A DNA stretch of 64,000 nt from Branchiostoma floridae (GCF_000003815.2 NC_049986.1:12655876-12719875), one strand, 5' to 3'. Counted from the first letter of the stretch, positions 1-13,300 are shown. Notes: a model not told the origin generated them from the sequence alone. Numbers and translations are program-made.

Positions 1-10
1 CTCAGTAAGG

Positions 11-812
11 GGGTCATTGGTGGGAATGGGTTGGAATGGGTGGGGATGGGTTGCAATGAAGGGGTATTGGTGGGATTGGGTAGATATTGGTGGGAATGGG
101 TTGGAATGGGTGAGAATGGGTTGCAATGGATGGGTATTGGTGGGATTGGGTGGATATTGGTTGGAATGGGTGTAAATGGTTGCAATGAATGGGTATTGGT
201 GGGATTGGGTGGATATTGGTGGGAATGGGTGAGAATGGGTTGCAATGGATGGGTATTGGTGGAATTGGGTGGGAATGGGTTGGAATGGGTGGGAATGGGT
301 TGCAATGAATGGGTATTGGTGGGATTGGGTAGATATTGGTGGGAATGGGTGGGATTGGGTTGCAATGAATGGGTATTGGTGGGATTGGGTAGATATTGGT
401 GGGAATAGGTGGGAATGGGTTGGAATGGGTGGGAATGGGTTGGAATGGGTGGAAATGGGTTGCATTTAATGGGTATTGGTGGGATTAGGTGGATATTGGT
501 GGGAATTGGTAGGAATGGGTGGGAATGGGTGGGAATGGGTCGCAATGAATGAGTATTGGTGGGATTGGGTGGGTATTGGTGGGAATGGGTGGGAATGGGT
601 TGCAATGAATGGGTATTGGTGGGAATGGGTGGGAATGGGTTGCAATGAATGGGTATGGTGGGAATGGGTGGGTATTGGTGGGAATGGGTAGGAATCAGTG
701 GGAATGGGTGGATAGTGGAGGGAATGGGTGGGTATTGATGGGAATAGGTGGGAATTGGTGCGAATGGGTGGGCGGTGGTGGGAAATGGGTAGGTGGTGGT
801 GGGAGTGGGTAA
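11..812. repeat. G-rich minisatellite with 10-bp subunit and about 60-bp higher-order unit
   Basis: The stretch is built from 10-bp words such as gggaatgggt, gggtattggt and tgcaatgaat. Between about 121 and 420 the same order of six words recurs every 60 bp, so there is a higher-order repeat; after 420 the order becomes irregular. One strand is almost free of C, which is why several frames stay open on both strands. Those frames are repeat translations (Trp/Gly/Val or Pro/His/Thr/Ser rich), not genes. Confidence 0.9.
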
Positions 813-1041
813 AGAAAGTTGAAAGATGGGATACAACGTAGTCAATAATGTACAAGGAACTGCTGTATCACCTTTATATATGTCTGTTGCATTTGTAAGG
901 CTAGTACAGATAGTTGTGGGCAGTAGGCGTTGTCTCTTTCCTTGGCGCTTTGCATAGTTGTGACGGCAGTCCCATTTGCATATTTGTGACCGGAGACATG
1001 CGGCCTATGCCCAACGTTTGCGTAACCCTTATCATATAAAG

Positions 1042-4000
1042 ATGGCGTCGCGTCTGATCCCTGGTGCCGGACAGGTGAAGAAAATTTCCGTTTTCTCGTT
1101 TCTTTAGTGGACACAGTGTACTCTTAGAGTGCTATTCAATTACTTAGATATGTAGGAGAACAGTGCTTGTCGGTTGATGATGGAGTTTGATTGATTTGTG
1201 GTCGGTCTTGCCGAAAATTTAAGTCGACCTAGAAAGAAGCACACATAAATTTTGTTGTGACAAGGACACATAATCCTAGTATTGCCCTGTGCTCAAGAGC
1301 ACAGATTAGATGCTTCCTTGCTATCTAAATGGTCATACGAAAGACAAAACGACCAAATGATCACAAAAGGAGAAGCAAAGATCTTAGGTAGACGACGTAG
1401 CCTGGAGCTGGAGGCAGCAAGCAAAGGTTGATGATTTGTGACTGAAACTTGAAAGGGGTCAAATCATGATCAGTACTACAGTAGAAATTTGTAGATGTAC
1501 TGTGCCTGTCACATACTACCACTAGTAGTATTAGGACATTAGAATAGATTGTTAGGTTTTCTTAGTCATCCTTCAGCTTATAAATTCCTTCATGGTCTCA
1601 TACTACTTTACCAGCATAATTTTGTTTCCTTCAATCCAATGCATATAGCAAAGGTCGAACCTTGGTCCCATATGCGTTATAGCACAAACCAAAGCTTAGG
1701 TCTGCATATTTAGTAATCTCCAAGCAGATTTACCGGTGGCATGATACGGTATCAAAAGGGCCAAGCAGTTTCTGGTGGACAGCTGGACACTGCTTGGTGC
1801 TTTTGATACTGTCTTACGCCACCGGTAAATCAGCTTCCAAGGGGATTATGCATAATGGTTGTCTTGGCCCTTTTGTATGTTCTTTTTCTTCTCTAAAAGA
1901 CGTATTCTGTGTATGTTCCCTCCAGTATTTGCGTATTGCGAGCCGCCTGCAGCAGCATGTACGCACCAAGGCCACAGCCCCCAGCCCAGCGGCCACCACC
2001 GCTGAGGGGGCCCCTGGTGGGGGGCGGGGCTACTCGTTTGGTAACTATCTTATCTTATCATCCATCTTAAAAGTAGGCGAGTTGTAAGTCAGCCATTGGT
2101 TTCAACAGGATGAAAACTTATGCTGTTGATCTCTAAATTTACATGTGTACCAAAGACATTATATATATTGTCCTTAGTTATATATGTAGCTATAATCTTT
2201 TGCAAGATCTACAAATGTATATATAGTCTAATAGTCCTTGGTTTATTGTATGTGCAAAGTTACAAATTACTAAAATGAGAAGTTTTATTTTTAAGTTAAT
2301 CTTAAGGGGCCAGTCTTCCAGCATTTATAAGTCAGATATTCTCACATGTACATAAGCAAGGATTGAAACACAATGGGCACAGATTGTAATCTTAATTATT
2401 GTTATCTTTATTTTTGTTGTGATGTAAATATCTGGATCCTGGCAGATCAAAAATGTACTTTTGTTCAATCTGTCCCTTTTTTAAGTAACCGTGAACTATG
2501 TGTAAATTTTCTGTGTATTTTGCAGAGCTGACTGATGAGCAGAGGGAGTACCAGGACCTGGCCCGCAAGTTTGCACGTGAAGAAATCGTTCCAGTTGCGC
2601 CGCACTATGACAAAACTGGAGAGGTACTGTACAGTTTGGTAGTGATGTCTTTGTAGACAACCTACAACAATGTATACCACTTAGCTGCCAACAGTTTGGT
2701 GGTTATTCTGCTACCTGCCTCAGGGCATAGTCTGTGTTTACACAATCTCTCCCTGGCTGGGGTTAAGAGGGCGATTTTAGTCAGGCTACCTGATCGGGGC
2801 AATACTGATCAATGGGTCGTTCCAAAACATAATGGCAGAGGGGGGAAGGAAGAGGCTGGATTGGAGTGTGGGAAGGGTTCAAGCATCTGGATTTGGAACT
2901 AGAGTAGGGTTTTGAGCAATTTGGATTGGGAACTAGGGAGGGTTTGAGCAATTATCCTCAACAGTACGACATGACTTACACAATCTGTGGAGACCACAGT
3001 GGAGTATAGAGTACTGTAACCAAAAATATCAGGGTGGCTTTAATATGACTATTGTTTTGTGGTAAACTCAAACATTTGAAATTTGCCCCTTGAGTTGCCT
3101 TGAAGAAGGTTAAAAGTTCCCTTACCCCACACTCTTTCAGTGCTCAACATAGAGCTTAAAACACTGTCACTTTATTCAACTTGCAACAGGGACAATACAA
3201 TGTGGACACTAGGCAGCTAACAAGCTGATATTGTGACATTTACATAATACAGTACAAAAATGAACAAGTGTAAATACAATCAAATTATGTTTAAAATGCT
3301 CTGTCACAGGAAAAGGATGGACAAATGTTTGGAGATTGGGAAAAGTTCTTCAACTTAGGAAAGAGTTAAATGTAATTGTAGGTTTGAGGTAAAAGATGCT
3401 GCTGTTTTCCCTTTGTCCACAGTATCCTGTCCCAGTGCTGAAGAAGGCATGGGAGCTGGGTCTGATGAACACACATATTCCTGCAGAATGTGGTGAGTTG
3501 GGAAATCTGCTCATGTATCAGACACTGGTCTATCAAACCCCAAGCTTTGCCGGCAAGTTGCCCAATTTTAGAATTGAAAGAGGATTGTGCATATTTTTTG
3601 CCTGAAAATCTACCTTGTCATATTTAATGGGGCCTCTAGTGACTGGTGAACATTGGTTGACTAAAAATTGCACAATGGAGAGAACACTGTGAAAAACATC
3701 GCTTAGAGCTGGAAAACTCGGATGATCAATTTTTATGCTGTGTGATGGGCTTCAAAGCAGTGAAATATCTCTGCTCAAATTTCGTCATTCAAACCTCATC
3801 TTGTTATTCTAATGTTTGCCTGTATAGTACATCCCTCACAAAATAAAAAAAGGTTACTAATGTTATACATGCCACTTTTTTTGTCTGGATGTAGGTGGCA
3901 TGGATCTGGGGATCTTTGATGCCTGCATGATTACAGAAGAACTGGCATACGGCTGTACAGGCATCCAAACTGCCATCGAGGCCAACTCTCTTGGGGTGAG

Positions 4001-7000
4001 GACCCATGTACACCTACATGTACATGCATACAAAGTTTACAAAGTATACAAATGTAAACTTTTGCTTGTGAAATAATACATTTGTATTTCCAAATTTTCG
4101 TTTGTACCGGTAAAAGAGGTATCAAAATCAATCTACTAGTGCAGACTAAATCTAATGATGTACCTTTAGATACATGTTGTGAAAAAGATTTTTAGTCTGG
4201 CTTGAATATTGATATATTTTCTCTTCAGCAAATGCCAGTGATAATTGCAGGAAGTGAGGAACAGAAGAAGAAATATCTGGGAAGGATGACTGAAGAGCCT
4301 CTTATGTGTGTAAGTAATGTGTAGGACCATGACTTCTTGGGACCTAACCACTAGTATAGAAAGTTTCTGGGATGTTAACACTTACAGTGCATTTCATTCT
4401 ATGTTTTACCTATTGTAAAGTATATGAGGGGTTCTCATTTTTGTTTCTTTGTGTGTTTTGGTGCATGGACATGTTCACTTGGGTGTAATGTTTGCCTTGC
4501 AATCAGTTGTTAGTGAGTTCAATCCCCAGCCAAGTAATACCAAAGACTTAAAAAGTGCAACATGCTGCTTTCTCTGCCTAGCACTCAGCACTTGGGAAAG
4601 AGTGGTAGTATGACACACAGACTACTAGTGGTAGTGGACTAACCCCCTGCTGTGATGATTGCATACACACGCTTTACACTAGGTTTTTCTGAGACGTCTT
4701 GGCCAAGACCGTCTCAAGACCGTCTCAGCCAAGACGTCTCAGCCACAGTGTAAAGAGCGATTTGGGGTCTCAAGACCAGATTTCCTGCTGTGCGTCTTGA
4801 GACCACATCAGATGTGGTCTCAAGACGCTCAGCAGGGGTGTGAAGACGCACAGCAGGAGTGCCAAGACCCATTTTTTACTGTGTAAAGAGAACGGTCTTA
4901 GAAAATTCGTCTCAGAGCCTGCTTAGGGCCAACTTTGAGCGGTATTTGTAGGTCAAAGGGTATGTATCATTGAGCCTACCAAGTGCAATCTCTACAGCAT
5001 TTTGGATCTGTGTTTACTAGGAGGTTGTTTTTCATTGTAATTTTTTTTTTCTTATTTTCGACACCTTTTTTTACCTCTTTAAACAGGGACTGTTTTTTTC
5101 TGATAGTTGTTGGAGTCAACTACAATCCAACCATCTATATTTCCCCTGCATTTGTGGAAAAACTGCCTACTTATTACAGAGGAAAGTGTGTGGTTAAATG
5201 CAGAGACACAGAATAATGTCTGCAAGCCTGCTCTGCAGGGAGTCCAAGACAGCTTGTCACAGCGTGTGTAAAGCTCTCGTTAAAGGTCTTGGCTGAGACG
5301 GTCTTGGCCAAGACGTCTCAGAAAAACCTAGTGTAAAGCGAGTGATAAAGAATTGTGCCCCAGGGCTATAGAAACATAGAATGCATGGGTGCCACCTGAT
5401 CCACCATTTGGTGCATGTTCAAGCTTAAGGATTTTATCTTTTTATTTCCTTTTGACATCATTAGTATGGGGAAAATTGCTAGTGTATTTTGTACAATGAA
5501 CAAACGCCTGATAACAGAAGTCCATACCAACAACAACACAGGTGTAATATAATATAACCTCTACCCAGGCCTATGGTGTGACGGAGCCTGGAGCTGGGTC
5601 TGATGTTGCAGGGATCAAGACTAAAGCAGTGAAGAAGGGAGACGAGTACATCCTGAACGGACAGAAGATGTGGATCACCAACGGCGGACACGCCAACTGG
5701 TACTTCGTGCTGGCCAGGACCTCGGACGACCCCAAGATGCCTGCTGGGAAGGCGTTTACTGGCTTTATCGTGGATAGAGAGTGGGAGGGCGTTACACCGG
5801 GCAGGAAGGTAAGACTTATGTATTGCTATTCCCCATTCAGGGAAGGAAATGGATTGTTTTTGTTCATCCTCATCTTCTCACCAAAATGAAAACAATTTGA
5901 CAGACACTCAAAGACAGATGTCACTCACACTCAAAGACAGAAGGAAAATGTGCAGACTATGCATGATGTACAAAATGACTGATACACTGGTAGATGTACT
6001 GACTACAAAGTGTGTACTAGAGTATCAATCCAGGATTGACAAAATCAAAAATTTGTCCTTGACCTCTCTTTTTCATTGGCTAATGCAGTAAATTAAACAA
6101 AGGGCAATACAATTCTGGCATCAAGAAAATTTTGATAAGCTACTTTCAGACCTGGAAATTTCACATCATGGTATAATTTGACTTAATGAAGGTAATTGAA
6201 ATAATTTTCTTCCGCACCTTGTTATTTAGGAGTGGAACATGGGACAGCGAGCGTCGGACACGCGCGGGATCACGTTTGAGGATGTGAGGGTCCCAGCTGA
6301 GAACGTGCTGGGAGCTGAGGGGATGGGCTTCAAGATCGCCATGGGAGCCTTCGACAAGACAAGACCTCCGGTAAGATGTCATCTTCTAGGACACCTATTG
6401 AAGTTACAAATGTATTTCATTTGCTTTCTAGACTCTAGATGTCCTGGTAAAATGCAGTCACTAACAGACTTCTTTTCTTAACACTGCAAAGTAAAATGTT
6501 TTACAGAAAAGTTAGCCAGCTAAAATTTGAACTATGAAGACTGACCACCAGACCAGACATGTTAAAGAGTGGAAACAAGTCAGAATTTTGAAGTGTTACA
6601 TATGTAGGATGATTTTGGGTGAATGGTGTGTTTTTGTATGAACAGGTTGCAGCTGGAGCCACAGGTCTGGCCCAGAGAGCGCTGGATGAAGCCACAAAGT
6701 ACGCCCTGGAGAGGAAGACTATGGGGAAATACATCGCTGAGGTGGGTAGGAGAGAAATGCTGTAGGGTAGTCTACATTTTGAACAGTGACTGTCTAAGTG
6801 TCTATTTGTAAGGAACCTGAAGATCTGTCAGGGTTTTTTTTTATAAGTGATTGTAGAATTTTCATACAAAATGACCTAAATTTTAGGTGTTGCAGTCACG
6901 CTTACTATGAATCATGTATTTTTCTTTCAAATTTCCCCTATCTCAGAAAGAAAGAAAAGCAGTCTACAAACTTCATTGCATCTTACATTGAAAAAGAAGT

Positions 7001-7782
7001 TTTTACATACTCAGTAATATGTCATGAATGTTTTCCAGCACCAAGCGATAGGGTTCATGTTAGCGGAGATGGCCATCATGGTGGAGACCTCGCGACTCCT
7101 GACCCAGCGCTCGGCCTGGGAGATCGACCAGGGGCGGCGCAACACGTACTACGCCTCCATTGCCAAGGCCTACGCAGGGGACGCCGCCAACAAGTGTGCG
7201 ACGGACGCGGTGCAGATCCACGGAGGGAACGGGTTCAACTCGGACTATCCCGTGGAGAAGCTGATGAGAGATGCCAAGATTTACCAGGTAAGTACAGAAT
7301 AATCAGAACTGTAGAAAATGTATCTTAGGACATACATGTGGATAAAGGAAACTTAAACTTGGCACGGTAGCTTTCTACGAGTGATCTTTAAGTTATTGAA
7401 GAACAGGTCACAACTAGATACTTGCTTGACAGAGTTATAAAATCCCTGAAAATGGAATTCGTATAAGATGAGAAGTTACAAGTCCATTCTGTAATTTGTC
7501 TTTATGGTGTTTTTATTGGGAAATTGTTGTTTTGCCTGCTGTTGAATGATGGTGTTGTGACCAATGAGACATGTTATTGCAATGTCTATTATTTCATATA
7601 GCGAAATTCTTAAAAGTCTGCAAAAAACTTTGGCATCATCATTGGTGTTGTATCATGATTTTTCCTTTGTGACATGACACAAATCTACTGTTTCTCCACA
7701 GATCTATGAGGGCACAGCTCAGATCCAGCGTCTCATCATCTCCCGAGAGCTGCTGACGAAGGCCAAACAGACACAGTGGTGA
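1042..7782 (+). CDS. ACADM: Medium-chain acyl-CoA dehydrogenase, mitochondrial (11 exons, complete)
   Basis: The gene encodes the flavoenzyme that carries out the first step of mitochondrial beta-oxidation of medium-chain acyl-CoA and passes electrons to ETF. Exons are 1042-1074, 1926-2040, 2526-2623, 3423-3492, 3895-3995, 4229-4309, 5569-5808, 6230-6370, 6646-6741, 7039-7287 and 7702-7782. All are bounded by AG/GT and phases join exactly to 434 residues (human is 421). The start [11 protein letters not shown], continued by an Arg-rich, acid-poor stretch, fits a mitochondrial presequence. Visible motifs are [14 protein letters not shown] (FAD/substrate region, about residues 168-181), [21 protein letters not shown] and the C-terminal [12 protein letters not shown], whose Glu411 corresponds to the catalytic base. 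Residue-level similarity to vertebrate ACADM is high throughout. A poly(A) candidate AATAAA at 8277 lies inside a MITE, so the 3' end is uncertain. No frame break was seen. Confidence 0.97.
1714..1848. mobile_element. MITE, CCAAGCAGAT family, copy 1
   Basis: The left end taatctccaagcagattt and the right end, read on the other strand, have the same start, and the inner arms (accggtggca, then gatac.gtatcaaaag) also pair. The element lies in ACADM intron 1, about 77 bp before exon 2. Other copies are at 8891, 35681 and 50804. Confidence 0.75.
4668..5344. mobile_element. Terminal-inverted-repeat element, GCTTTACACTAGG ends
   Basis: The left arm gctttacactaggttttt continues as ctgagacgtcttggccaaga. 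The right end is its reverse complement over about 45 bp with very few mismatches. Internally, short GTCTTGAGAC-type palindromes and repeats of the end sequence occur (4766-4860). No transposase frame is present, so it is non-autonomous. It lies in ACADM intron 6. I could not define a clean target duplication, so the superfamily is unknown. Confidence 0.8.
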
Positions 7783-8001
7783 AAACTGTCCTCTGACAAA
7801 CTGCAAACATCACAATGCACATCAGATAGTTCAGGGTCAACTCAACAGTGATAGATCTAAAACTGTGAAAATAACTGTGTTACTTATACTGATCAAAACT
7901 CACTCCCTACATGTATAATGTGTCCAGCTTACCTCAATTTTTCTCTGATGCCGATGGTATCGGTAGCTTACCTACATTACCTTATTATTAACTTAAGTAC
8001 A

Positions 8002-8456
8002 TACAGTCAAACCTGCCCAAGCGACCACCTCTTCTTAGCGACCACCTGGCCATTATGACCGCTTTTTCTCAGTCCCAAAAATTTTCCCCATTGATGTAAG
8101 CATTAAGCGACCTCTTCACAACAACCACCTGGCCAACGCGACAAAAATTGGACCAAATCCCTGCCCATAACGACCACTTCGTTTTCAAATCTTGAGGTGT
8201 CATCGATTTTCAATGATAAGTAGAGCGATTTTGAGCCGAATTCGGCGGATTTTGACCATTACAATGTTATGTTCAAAATAAAGATGGCGGCGGATGCACG
8301 TGCATGTGCTTGCTATTTGCCATTCAACACAATGGAAACCATTTAAACTATGCATCAAGCATGTTGTGAGTCGATTCTCTTCTAACCGACCACCTGACCA
8401 AATCGACTGCTTTTGCCTGGTCCCCCGGGTGGTCGTCTTGGGCAGGTTTGACTGTA
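8002..8456. mobile_element. Tc1/mariner-like MITE with TA target site
   Basis: The ends are TA-CAGTCAAACCTGCCCAAG and its inverse CTTGGGCAGGTTTGACTG-TA. They pair for about 26 bp with one indel and are flanked by TA on both sides, as in Tc1/mariner elements. Inside, the motif gcgaccacctgnccaa recurs several times in degraded form. No transposase is present. The element begins about 220 bp after the ACADM stop and probably lies in its 3' UTR or just beyond. Confidence 0.8.
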
Positions 8457-8860
8457 TAATATGTTTTCGTACATATATATGCTTTGAACATTGTGTATAA
8501 AGGATTCTAAAACTAGAAGGGTGCCTTCTGAAATGTGTATTGTTTCACTAAGTTTGTTTTCAGTGAAAATGGTGTATTTGGTTGAGGTTACTGTGAGAAG
8601 GTTGTACTTTAACTGACTATAGCAGAAGTAGTTACCTGTGTACAGGCTGCTTGTATCTTGAGTATTATCCCATATATGTATCTATATAATCTGAATACAA
8701 CAGAGATGGAATATCGGAATGCTGTGGTATGTTGTCATATGCTGTCTACAGATATCAAGATTGTATCTGCTGTATCAATCAATGAAGTCTGTGAACTTTG
8801 AATGCAGTTGATGCTCTCTTTCAAAGCTTGCACAAGAACAACAAGGCAATATCACGGATG

Positions 8861-9132
8861 GCTAGCCTGGATGCCAGACTTTCTCTAGGTCTTATCTCCA
8901 AGCAGATCCTACAATGGCATAAGATAGTATCAAACTGGCCAAGGAGTGTTGTCAGCCAAGAGGTGTCCATTTGCCGGTAGCGAAACACACTCCTAGGCCG
9001 ACTTCACTCCTGCCAGCTTTTGATACTATGTTGTGCTACCGTAGGATCTGCTTGGAGATTATCCAGGTCGTTAACACAGGCCAGCTCCTCAGGCCTGTGT
9101 AAGCCCTGGAAATAGTCTTGCATCCAGGCTAG
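8861..9132. mobile_element. MITE pair: CCAAGCAGAT family copy 2 within an outer TIR
   Basis: Inner element 8891-9062 has ends atctccaagcagatcctac and the inverse gtaggatctgcttggagat, with arms running on through agatagtatcaaa.ctgg. Outside it, ctagcctggatgc...agact at about 8861-8879 pairs with agtcttgcatccaggctag at about 9113-9131, so a second inverted pair encloses it. This is either one larger element or a nested insertion. Confidence 0.7.
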
Positions 9133-10357
9133 GGATGGCAGATTTCATTCCCAGTTGCCCATACTATACTACTTTATGACCCTTCCAGTTGCAAAGACAA
9201 TGATAGCTGCTGCTGAGACAATGATAGCTGCTGCTGATATATGGCAATGGAACATAGTGTCTTTTACGATTTGCATAACACCAACAAACAAACAAAAATC
9301 TTACTTTGACTTTTATATTATTTTAAGAGGGCAAAGAAGTGAATGTGGTGATGACATAGTGCCCTAGGATTATATATTTATGCTCCTTTGGGTTGAGGCT
9401 GTACCAAATCCACACAAAGTTGCTCTGCATATCCTTTAACTACTACGAGGATCCCCTGTGAAGTAACACTGAAGGTGATATAAAGAGATGCAAAGTACTT
9501 TTGTACACAGAACCCTCTATTGACCTTAGAGTTAGACTCAGTTGTCGTGTTGAAAACTCACAGCTTTGCTGTATCTTAAAAAAATTCAAATCAGTTGGTC
9601 AATATTACACGGACATTGACCATCATTCTTCTTAAATGAAACAAAAGCTCCTTGATGAAAAATATCCATCCAGTTCAATGTATCCCTATATGCACAAAAT
9701 GCAATTATATCTTCAAGAAAATTTCGAATTATAAAAGGCTGATTTATTTTTCTGCCCAATTTTGTCAGCATTACCCATGCAGAGTACTAGTATAGTATAG
9801 TAGTAGCAAAGAGGTTGATTTTGGTTGAAAATAGGGACAATCTCCTTGGTAGACCAAGGAATGTAGTTTCCGTGGACAAAAGTAAAGATAATGAGGTCAT
9901 CAACTCAAACCTTTGGCCTTTCCGTATCTTGCAGAGTCCAGCTTGGTTAATGATTCCGGTTCTTTTATTATAGCAAGGAGGTTAAAAAAACAACTTTGTG
10001 TACACACGGTAGGTTTATATCCTTTGACCTCCTTAGTGCATGTAAACACCCGTCATTCCGTTCGCTTTAAATATATGCATCTCCACAGGCGATCTGAAAC
10101 GTCGCCTTGATTTCCACATGCATCAGAATTGCCCTTTGTCTTTGTCAGCACCGCGTGAGACTCCACGACCGCTAGGATAGGATGAACTAGCCTCCATCAG
10201 TGAACGGGAACGTAGAATTCGGCGAAAAAAATCGGGAAATTGGCTAAGGGAGTCAGTCCATGCTAAGGTTCAGGATTCCCCTCCGGAGCTGCGCGTCCGG
10301 CCAACTGCTCTGGAAGCAAAACTCTCTCGTCAGTCTCAGGTAATCAGTCTGGTAAGG
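9133..10357. other. Spacer before the SLC22 gene; no gene seen
   Basis: No supported coding exon on either strand; the short frames here lack splice sites and family similarity. A TATA-like tttaaatatatgc at about 10066 lies some 290 bp upstream of the SLC22 start codon and could belong to its promoter. This is inference only. Confidence 0.4.
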
Positions 10358-13300
10358 ATGGACTACGACGCTGTTCTGCAGCACCTTGGCGAATCCGGCG
10401 CGTATCAGCGCCGTCTTGCTATCCTGCTGAGCCTTATAGGCATCCCTGCAGGCTTACACGTCGGAGCGATGACTTTCATCGCTGCTGTAACGGCCATGAC
10501 CTTTGACATATGAGATAATTAGGTAATGACTGTCTCGACCATATGAGGAGGAGCTTACATTAGCATATTAGGCAATCCCTGATTGGCTGGATGCCGACAG
10601 CATCCAACCAGCTTACCTGTGATGGGCGGAGTTATACAACCTATTGTCATGCTAGTTAACCTTAGAGAGTGTATGAGGAGATTTAGTTAGTCGGTGCCCC
10701 AAGGACTCAGGTGAGGTTGTTTAAGTAGGGCTTCGTCCCTCTGTTGGATTGTGTACTAGTTAGTAAGTTAGACCAACTCTCTCTGTAAATATACTTAGCT
10801 CTCTGTATCATTATCCTAGACCTGTAACTGTAACTGTAACTTGCTGTAGTCCTAAGTGAAACACATTGTATTATATGTTACTTGAGTTTAGCATAGGTTG
10901 AATAAACACGGCTCACAAATAGTAATCGACTGGTTTGGCTGAGTTCCTGATAAGTTAATATAGGACTTAGATACCAAACAACCCGAATCGTTATATTGGT
11001 TCCCACACCGAATTTGTGAATAACCGTGTTTTACAATCTTATGTTAGACTCTGTAACATAATAGTAGTAAACTTTCCAAACTTTGAATCTATAGTTCCTG
11101 TTTGTGCTTGCCTACCCGCGTTACGCGTTTCGGTTTCTTCTCCGGCCCATTTCAAACACTTAGCTAGTTAGTCCTTACCGGCAGTTTTCTGCATTTAGCG
11201 CTGTTGTTCCTTCTTCTATGCGTTAGAAATTTGCTGTTCTACCTGTTTTGGACTTACAAATTCTTGATTTTGGGTAGGACAGACGCATATTTTGCATTGT
11301 AAATTTCATTGTTCCTGGGTAGCGTGGATTGCCAATTTGGGTCCAAAATTTTGTTCTTGATTCCCACTGACTGCTTTGCTTTAGTCGTGCGTAGTTTCTT
11401 CCCGGCATATTCAAATCTTAGCGTAGGCTTAGTGTGCAAAACCTTTGCTTTGTGTTCATTTGGTTTTGAAATTTTTGGCTTGGCCGGACAAACTCTGCTA
11501 ATTAATTGCTCATAGTGACCATTTGGCACCGTCTACACTAAATTTGCATAGACGCCATTGTCATTCACGCATAGTATTATCACCCCTGCGCGCACTGCCA
11601 TACCTTGTCTTTTGTTCTTGTTCCTGCCTTTTGTTCTCATCCGCTGTGAAATGCCATATCTTTTGTGACTCTACTCCTGCCAGGCGACACTTGCCCAACC
11701 TGTGAAATAGCTGGTTTTGTCTATTTGGTGAGAATTTTGAAAGATTTGTCAACTGTTGTTTTTGCAGTGGTCCAGAATTTGCATTCAAATTTGCGAGGTT
11801 GGATCCTATTGTCCCTTTCCAAAATCTGTTGGTTTAGGCACCTTTTGAATTTTTCTGTTGTTTTTCTCCCAAAGTCCACCGAAAAGTGTTACTCAGTTTG
11901 GCAAACGTTGGGTCTCCGATTTCTAGTTTGGCACATTTTTCCAAACCATGGCCGACAATACGCTACCTTACGACCCAACTGGCGGAAATGAAGTTACCTT
12001 CCCCAAATTGGCTCGCTCCCGGCAGACTTCCACCCCCTCCAACCCTGCTTTTAACAGCTCGAATCCCTTCCGTGCCCTCTCTACCCCTCCCCCTATTCCC
12101 CCTAGGCTTTCTGATTCCACACCCCGCTCTGTACACCCCACCCACACACCCCGTCCTACGCGACCCATTCCCACCCCCAGCCTAGTGGCCTCGCCAGCCC
12201 CAGACTTTCACGCGCTGCCCTCTGATCACGCACCTGCCCTGAGCACTATGCCCACTCCCCCAGCGCGTAAGATTCCAGAACTGCGACTCAGCTTCGACGG
12301 CTCGGGCAAGACGACTTGGGAAGAATTTGAGATGCAATTTTGCAATGAACGTGACTTTTTGGCCTGGGGAGAAGTCACTTGCCGTGCTGTCCTGCTGAAG
12401 CATTTGTCGGGAAGTGCCCTCCAGACATTCGTCTGTGCGCCCGCGTGTATCCGCGACGGATCGTCCGATGAGGTCTTGATGTATTTGAGAGATATGTATA
12501 TGCGTCCGCAGGACCCTATGCACTACCGCGGAGATATTCAGAGCTTGCGGCGACGGCCCAATGAAACCCCGCAGGCGTTCGAGCTGCGGGTGCGCCAAAT
12601 AGTTGCTCTGGCCTACCCCCGGGCAGACCAGGTGATGCGCGAGGAGTTAGGCATCCAAATTTTCTTAGACAAGATAAGCCTGGACAACCCCATCCTCGGA
12701 AAGGAAGTGGGCAAATCTCGGCCGTCAACGCTGCATGACGCCCGCGATCAACTACAATTTTTGGAGGACCTAGAGAAGACGGTCTACCCCTCCCCGCACG
12801 TGCGCCAAACGTCCTCCGCCAGCATGGAAAATGTGCAGCGGCAGATGGACGCCATGCAGCTTGCCCACCAGCGGGAAGTCGCGGCGCTGCGGGGGCAGAT
12901 CGACAACCTCCAGGTGCGCACGGAGTCGCACGCGTCTCAGAGACCGAAGGCTCCACACCAGGAGGGTAGTCACGCATATCTGCCCAGAGAGGCTCCGTCA
13001 GTGCCGAGAGAGTCCAGGCAGCGGAGTCAGGTGCATTGCCAGGGCTGCAATGAGATTGGCCACATCATTAGCCGTTGCCCAAAGGTGCGTTGCTATGGCT
13101 GCTATGAAATGGGCCATATGAAAAGTCGCTGCCCGAATATTGCGTCCAACGCGCGTCAGGGAAACGGCCCCAGACTGGCCTAAGGGGTCGTCGGCCAGTC
13201 TCCAAATTGATGAAGACCCATGCGACACACCGACATACGAATAAAGTCTCTTCCACCACACACACACACACGGGTAGTTTTCACTTTAGCGCGTCCGCAA

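Noticed and set aside
31-855. Open frames of 67-129 residues on both strands in the first 850 bp
   Set aside because: They translate the minisatellite; composition is repetitive and no splice sites or homology support them.
6798-7328. 176-residue frame over ACADM exon 10
   Set aside because: It reads exon 10 in the wrong frame and runs through intron 9.
12182-12977. Minus-strand frames of 138 and 153 residues opposite gag
   Set aside because: GC-rich shadows of the gag frame without any recognisable domain.
13207-13212. Independent start codon for pol
   Set aside because: The frame is open upstream into gag and the -1 heptamer with stem explains entry; a TTG or the ATG at 13210 is unnecessary.
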